NCBI GenBank assembly: GCA_029781975.1
Contig: JAKOVQ010000005.1
Location: 204,560-268,559, forward strand
Direction of reading: 5' to 3'
Length of the DNA: 64,000 bases
Source of the DNA: Acidobacteriota bacterium
GTDB taxonomy: Bacteria; Acidobacteriota; Thermoanaerobaculia; UBA5066
Part shown: one piece after another, positions 59,865-64,000 of the stretch
Layout of the letters: every line of letters starts with the position of its first letter
Position numbering within the stretch: the stretch's first letter is position 1
Translations under genes and position numbers: made by a program
Notes under the pieces: generated by a model
Databases searched by the model: none
What the model saw: the letters and a program-made list of their open reading frames with translations, nothing else
Told to the model about the DNA's origin: nothing

Positions 59865-61379
59865 GTGGAGGAAGGGAGGGTCCGCCCGGGACCGGTCTAC
59901 CTGACCGTCCTCGTCATCGCCACGTGCGGGCTCGTCTACGAGCTCGTCGCCGGGACGCTGGCGAGCTACCTCCTGGGCGACTCGGTCACCCAGTTCTCGC
60001 TCGTCATCGGCCTCTACCTCACGGCGATGGGGCTGGGCTCGTGGCTGTCGAAGTTCCTGGAGAGGGGGCTCGCGCGGCGGTTCGTCGACGTGGAGATCGC
60101 CGTCGCGCTCGTCGGCGGCTTCTCCGCGCCGCTCCTCTTCCTCGCCTTCGACTCGCCCCGCTGGTTCCAGCCGGTCTTCTTCTCCGTCGTCGTCGCCATC
60201 GGGGCGCTCGTCGGGCTCGAGATCCCTCTGATGCTGAGGCTCCTGAAGCGCTCCGTCGTCTTCAAGGACCTCGTGGCGCAGGTCCTCACCTTCGACTACC
60301 TCGGGGCGCTCGCGGCGTCGGTCCTCTTCCCGCTCCTCTTCGTCCCCCGCCTCGGGCTCGTGAGGACCTCGCTCGTCTTCGGCCTCCTCAACGCCGCCGT
60401 CGCGTTCGCCACGATCCGCCTCTTCCGGCGGGAGATCGGCCCTCCCGGCGGCCTCCTGGCGCGGGCGGCCGTGGTCACCCTCCTCCTCCTCTTCGGCGTC
60501 GCTTCGGCGGACCGCCTCACCGACCTCGCCGAGGAGGGGCAGTACGCCGACGAGGTCCTCCTGGCGCGGAGCTCCCCCTACCAGCGGATCGTCGTGACGA
60601 AGAACCGCGCCGGGTTCCAGCTCTTCCTGAACGGCCACCTCCAGTTCTCGTCGGTCGACGAGTACCGCTACCACGAGGCGCTCGTCCACCCGGCGTTCGG
60701 CGTCGTCCCCGGGGCGCGCCGCGTCGCGGTCCTGGGCGGCGGCGACGGCCTCGCCGTCCGCGAGATCCTGAAGCACCCCGGCGTGGAGTCGATCACCCTC
60801 GTCGACCTCGACCCCGCCGTCACGCGCCTGGCGCGCGAGCACCCGCTCTTCGTCGCGCTCAACCGGGGCTCTCTCCTCTCGCCGAAGGTGAAGGTCGTCA
60901 ACGTCGACGCGATGAAGTGGCTGGAGGAGGGGACCGACCGGTTCGACCTCTTCTTCGTCGACTTCCCCGACCCGTCGAACTTCGCGGTCGGCAAGCTCTA
61001 CACGAGCCGCTTCTACGCGCTCCTCGGAAGGAGGCTCGCCCCGGACGGGGCCTTCGCCGTCCAGTCGACCTCCCCCCTCTTCGCCCGGAGGTCCTTCTGG
61101 ATCATCGAGAGGACGATCCGCGCGGCGGGCTTCGCGACCCGCGCCTACCACGCCACCGTCCCGTCGTTCGGCGAGTGGGGCTTCGTCCTGGCGGCGGCCC
61201 ACCCCTTCGGGGTCCCCGAGGCGCTCCCGCCCGGGCTGCGCTACCTCTCGACGGAGACGCTCGCCTCGCTCTTCGCGTTCGGCCCCGACATGCAGCGGAC
61301 GGACCAGCCGGTGAACCGGCTCGACAACCAGGTCCTCGTGCGGACGTACGAGGACGAGTTCCGCCGCTTCGAGCCGTGA
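59865..61379 (+). CDS. Membrane-embedded spermidine-synthase-like aminopropyltransferase
   Basis: The 504-aa protein has seven N-terminal membrane helices (~10-215) and a C-terminal spermidine synthase domain (~225-490). Catalytic and binding motifs are intact: EYRYHEALVHPA, LGGGDGLAVREILKH for decarboxylated S-adenosylmethionine, VDLDP, and VDFPDPSN for the amine. The natural substrate may be putrescine or another amine, perhaps in the membrane or on a peptide. The start is GTG 4 nt after the DUF350 stop. No S-adenosylmethionine decarboxylase gene is in the window. Confidence 0.9.
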   Translation: MEEGRVRPGPVYLTVLVIATCGLVYELVAGTLASYLLGDSVTQFSLVIGLYLTAMGLGSWLSKFLERGLARRFVDVEIAVALVGGFSAPLLFLAFDSPRWFQPVFFSVVVAIGALVGLEIPLMLRLLKRSVVFKDLVAQVLTFDYLGALAASVLFPLLFVPRLGLVRTSLVFGLLNAAVAFATIRLFRREIGPPGGLLARAAVVTLLLLFGVASADRLTDLAEEGQYADEVLLARSSPYQRIVVTKNRAGFQLFLNGHLQFSSVDEYRYHEALVHPAFGVVPGARRVAVLGGGDGLAVREILKHPGVESITLVDLDPAVTRLAREHPLFVALNRGSLLSPKVKVVNVDAMKWLEEGTDRFDLFFVDFPDPSNFAVGKLYTSRFYALLGRRLAPDGAFAVQSTSPLFARRSFWIIERTIRAAGFATRAYHATVPSFGEWGFVLAAAHPFGVPEALPPGLRYLSTETLASLFAFGPDMQRTDQPVNRLDNQVLVRTYEDEFRRFEP

Positions 61380-61391
61380 GGCGCTGACGCC

Positions 61392-63062
61392 GTGAACCCC
61401 TCGCGGCGCGACGCGATCGCGGCGCTCGTCGGCTGGCCCGCCCTCGCGAGCCTCCTCTCGTGCCGGCGCGGGCCCGAGAGGCCCCGCTACGGCGGCGAGA
61501 TCGTCGGCGGCGACCTCCTCCGGGGCCACAAGCTCCGGACCGGAGAGCTCCTCGCCCGTCCCCCCGTCCGGCGCGAGCGGGTCGGCACGGCGATCCTCGG
61601 CGCCGGGATCTCGGGCCTCTCCGCGGCCTGGACGCTCGCGCGCGCCGGCGACACCGACTTCCGCCTCTACGAGCTGGAGGACGTCCCCGGGGGCAACGCG
61701 CGCTCCGGCCGGAACGCCGTCTCTCGCTACCCGTGGGGCGCGCACTACGTCCCGGTCCCCGTCGACCGGAACCCGGCGCTGGAGGCGCTGCTGGAGGAGG
61801 CGGGGGCCGTGGAGAGCCGGACCCCGGACGGCCGCCCCGTCTGGGCCGAGCAGGTCCTCTGCGCCGACCCCGAGGAGCGCCTCTTCTTCCGCGGCCTCTG
61901 GTGGGAGGGGCTCTACCCGCGCGCCGGCGCGAGCGGGCGGGACCTCGCCGAGCTCGCGCGCCTCGAGCGCGAGATGCACCGCTTCGCCTCGCTGCGCGAC
62001 GCCCGCGGCCGGCGCGCCTTCGCCATCCCGCGGCGCCTCTCGTCCGACGACGCCGAGTGGACCGCCCTCGACCGGATCTCGATGCGCGAGTGGCTCTCGC
62101 GGAACGGCTTCACCGGGAGCCGCCTCGTCTGGTTCGTCGAGTACGGCTGCCGCGACGACTTCGGCTCGAGCCTCGACGACACGTCGGCGTGGGCGGGGAT
62201 CCACTACTTCGCCTCCCGCCTCCCCGGCCACGCCACGGCCGACGAGCCGTTCGAGGAGCCGGCCCCCTTCCTCACCTGGCCCGAGGGGAACGGGCACCTC
62301 GTCGACGTCCTCCTCCGCTCCGCCAGGGAGAGGATCGTCACCGGCACCGTCGTCTTCGACGTGGTCCCGCGCGCCGACAGCGTCGAGGTCCGGTACCTCG
62401 ACGCGCCCCGCGACGAGGTCGTCTCCGTCGAGGCGCGGCACGCCGTCGTCGCGCTGCCGCACTTCGTCGCGGCCCGGGTCCTCGCCCCCTGGCGGAAGGA
62501 GCCGCCCCCCTTCGTCGCCGAGTTCCAGTACGCGCCGTGGCTCGTCGCGAACCTCACCCTGGCCGACCGTCCGAGGGAGCGCGGCTTCCCGATGGCCTGG
62601 GACAACGTCCTCTACGACTCGCGCGGCCTTGGCTACGTCGTGGCGACGCACCAGTCCGGCCCGTCGCGCGGCCCCACGGTCCTCACCTACTACCTCGTCT
62701 TCGCCGGCGAGGAGCCGCGGAAGGCGCGCGAGAAGCTCCTCTCCGCCACCTGGGACGAGCTCTCCGGCGCCGCCATCGCCGACCTCTCCCGCGCCCACCC
62801 CGACCTCCCCGGCCTCGTCACCCGCGCCGACGTCTACCTCTGGGGCCACGCCATGGCCCGCCCCCACCCCGGCTTCGTCTGGAGCCCCGGCCGCGCGGCG
62901 GCCCAGCAGCCCCTCGGCCGCGTCCGCTTCGCCCACGCCGACGCCTCCGCCTTCCCCCTCTTCGAGGAGGCCCAGGACGCCGGCGTGAGGGCCGCCGAGT
63001 CGATCCTGAAGGAGAACGGCACGCCCTTCCTGGCATTGGTGGCATTGGGGTCAGGTCTGTGA
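61392..63062 (+). CDS. FAD-dependent oxidoreductase (flavin amine oxidase-like), exported or membrane-tethered
   Basis: The 556-aa protein has an N-terminal export signal with a twin arginine (NPSRRDAIAALVG) and a possible lipobox cysteine (LASLLSC). An FAD Rossmann motif (AILGAGISGLSAAWTLARAG near residues 67-86) and DVPGGNARSG follow, so it is an NAD(P)/FAD-binding amine-oxidase-like enzyme. Tat or lipoprotein export with its flavin bound is likely. The last ~20 residues (ENGTPFLALVALGSGL) run into repeat-type DNA, so the original C-terminus may have been replaced. It is the last gene of the polyamine-like cassette. Confidence 0.85.
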   Translation: MNPSRRDAIAALVGWPALASLLSCRRGPERPRYGGEIVGGDLLRGHKLRTGELLARPPVRRERVGTAILGAGISGLSAAWTLARAGDTDFRLYELEDVPGGNARSGRNAVSRYPWGAHYVPVPVDRNPALEALLEEAGAVESRTPDGRPVWAEQVLCADPEERLFFRGLWWEGLYPRAGASGRDLAELARLEREMHRFASLRDARGRRAFAIPRRLSSDDAEWTALDRISMREWLSRNGFTGSRLVWFVEYGCRDDFGSSLDDTSAWAGIHYFASRLPGHATADEPFEEPAPFLTWPEGNGHLVDVLLRSARERIVTGTVVFDVVPRADSVEVRYLDAPRDEVVSVEARHAVVALPHFVAARVLAPWRKEPPPFVAEFQYAPWLVANLTLADRPRERGFPMAWDNVLYDSRGLGYVVATHQSGPSRGPTVLTYYLVFAGEEPRKAREKLLSATWDELSGAAIADLSRAHPDLPGLVTRADVYLWGHAMARPHPGFVWSPGRAAAQQPLGRVRFAHADASAFPLFEEAQDAGVRAAESILKENGTPFLALVALGSGL

Positions 63063-63082
63063 TCCGTGATCCGGCGGAGCCA

Positions 63083-63332
63083 ACCGTGCGAGCTCGGGGG
63101 GGCGGGCGACGGACGCCCCCGCGCGGTCCGCTGCGCGCGGGCCACCCGCTGGCGCCCGGCGGCGCGGCGCCTTCGGGGCGGGCCTGAACTCCTCGCTCCG
63201 CTCGTCAGACAGCAGGCCCGCCTGATCCTCCGGCGCCGCGCCGGCGGGCGAGCGGGTCCCGGCCCGTGCTCGGACGGACGCGCGCGGAGGCATCCGCCGC
63301 CCACCTCTCGCGCCCCCCGGGCGCGAGAGACG
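63083..63332 (+). repeat. Long imperfect inverted repeat, left copy
   Basis: This 250-nt non-coding segment is the reverse complement, with scattered changes, of 63703-63951. It begins ACCGTGCGAGC and includes the block CGGACGCCCCCGCGCGG. An internal hairpin pairs GGCGGGCCTG (63177-63186) with CAGGCCCGCC around TCAGACAG, and a block reads CCGGCCCGTGCTCGGACGGA. Frames crossing it are Arg/Pro-rich and not convincing as genes. Confidence 0.8.
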
Positions 63333-63402
63333 AAAGCCGGCCCCGGAGATGCACCGGGACGGCTACCTCAACATTCCCCGCCTCGTCGGAGCGTCTCCTC
63401 GT

Positions 63403-63620
63403 TCATTCGCTCAGGACGAATGCCCCGTCGCCGCTCCGCTGCCCGGCCACCCCACCGTCGTTGATGACACCGTAGGTGACGAAGGGGTTGTTGCCGCTGG
63501 TTCGGGTGACGCGCACATAGGCGTTGGAAGTCCCGGGCGCGACGAGGCCGAGAATCCCATTGACCTGCTTGAAGCTGTGTACTGCAACCGTCTTCGGCAC
63601 CCCTCGTCTCGAGGACGTGC
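63403..63620 (-). pseudogene. 3' remnant of a secreted-protein gene
   Basis: The minus-strand frame ends FKQVNGILGLVAPGTSNAYV, then RVTRTSGNNPFVTYGVIND and GGVAGQRSGDGAFVLSE before a TGA at 63405-63403. The pattern matches the C-terminus of the secreted protein at 19387-21888 (YAVIRRVAGEGRFAAYGVVHDRASGDG). Upstream of about 63620 similarity ends, no start codon or signal peptide is seen, and the frame runs into the right-hand repeat. It is therefore a truncated gene caught between repeat copies. Confidence 0.6.
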
Positions 63621-63702
63621 TGGTTCCCGGCTCGCTCCCCATTCTGCTTTCCGGATTAGCGGCTCCTCCGAGACGCCCACGGGCGTCCCGGACGGCACGG
63701 AT

Positions 63703-63951
63703 TGTCGGGCCCCGCGCCCGGAGGGCGCGAGGGGCGGGCGGCGGGCACCCCTGCGCGAGTCCGTCCGAGCACGGGCCGGGACCCGCTCGTCCCGGAGCGC
63801 CGCCCCCGGAGGACCAGGCGGGCCTGCTGTCTGAGCGAAGCGAGTTCAGGCCCGCCCCGGAGGGGGTGGCGCTCCGGGACGCAAGCGGGTGGCCCGCGCG
63901 CAGCGGACCGCGCGGGGGCGTCCGTCGCCCGCCCCCCGGTGCTCGCACGGT
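63703..63951 (-). repeat. Long imperfect inverted repeat, right copy
   Basis: This segment is the reverse complement of 63083-63332 and ends GCTCGCACGGT. Its inner hairpin (GGCGGGCCTGC, TGTCTGAGCGAAGCGAGTT, AGGCCCGCC) corresponds to that of the left copy. The two copies face each other across 370 nt that hold the gene remnant. Their length and inner hairpins suggest a dispersed non-autonomous repeat family; no transposase is present in the window. Confidence 0.8.
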
Positions 63952-64000
63952 CAGGAGCGTTCGCTCAGTCTGGGGACGCGACGATCCGCACGCGGCAGTC

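Noticed and set aside
63051..63475. Several short frames on both strands in the repeat region
   Set aside because: All are Arg/Pro/Gly-rich, follow the repeat copies and have no ribosome sites or conserved motifs, except the secreted-protein tail reported.

Overview
The window is about 70% G+C, is densely packed, and reads as part of a bacterial chromosome from the Acidobacteriota (Thermoanaerobaculia/Holophagae-like) or a close relative. The assignment is inference. It rests on protein kinases fused to PD40 beta-propellers, giant 'two-component propeller' sensors, a TonB receptor with a carboxypeptidase-regulatory domain, DUF4136 lipoproteins, and a mix of GTG/TTG starts, 4-nt stop/start overlaps and apparently leaderless promoters. 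I see no phage, plasmid, CRISPR, rRNA or tRNA genes.

Layout. 1-3.9 kb: the 3' end of a 2-oxoacid:ferredoxin oxidoreductase operon (alpha; fused beta-gamma; an 89-aa Cys protein), then threonine synthase. 4-10.3 kb: MFS transporter plus PilZ-like protein, group II PLP decarboxylase, HU-like protein plus HMG-CoA-lyase-like enzyme, exported amidohydrolase. 10.4-15.9 kb: a membrane Ser/Thr kinase diverges from a thiamin-uptake operon (promoter, TPP riboswitch, TonB receptor, PnuT-like permease, NadR-type kinase). 16-21.9 kb: propeller-PP2C phosphatase and a large secreted protein. 22-26.3 kb: Mla-type lipid ABC transporter with two lipoproteins. 26.3-32.1 kb: carbonic anhydrase, PPK2, oligopeptidase B, MscS channel, Obg/DRG-like GTPase. 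32.3-39.2 kb: four two-component genes in a row with no DNA-binding output. 39.4-42.8 kb: coiled-coil membrane protein, TetR regulator with its probable target hydrolase, DinB-like protein. 42.9-53.7 kb: kinase relic, membrane protein, PD40 kinase, class I aldolase, Tat-exported protein, propeller histidine kinase, kinase-receiver fusion. 53.7-57.3 kb: hydrolase, PhoR-like sensor lacking its kinase, DUF47 and Pit phosphate-transport genes. 57.4-63.1 kb: a compact cassette of DUF4178, a 55-aa secreted peptide, DUF350, membrane spermidine-synthase-like enzyme and FAD oxidoreductase. 63.1-64 kb: two 250-bp inverted repeat copies around the 3' remnant of a secreted-protein gene.

The most interesting parts are the thiamin operon, which pairs a PnuT-like carrier with a NadR-type rather than a classical thiamin kinase and has a readable riboswitch expression platform; the DUF4178/DUF350/aminopropyltransferase/FAD cassette, whose joint function is unclear; a recurring arrangement in which a TANNNT-like -10 box puts the transcription start on the start codon; and several decayed or rewired signalling genes.
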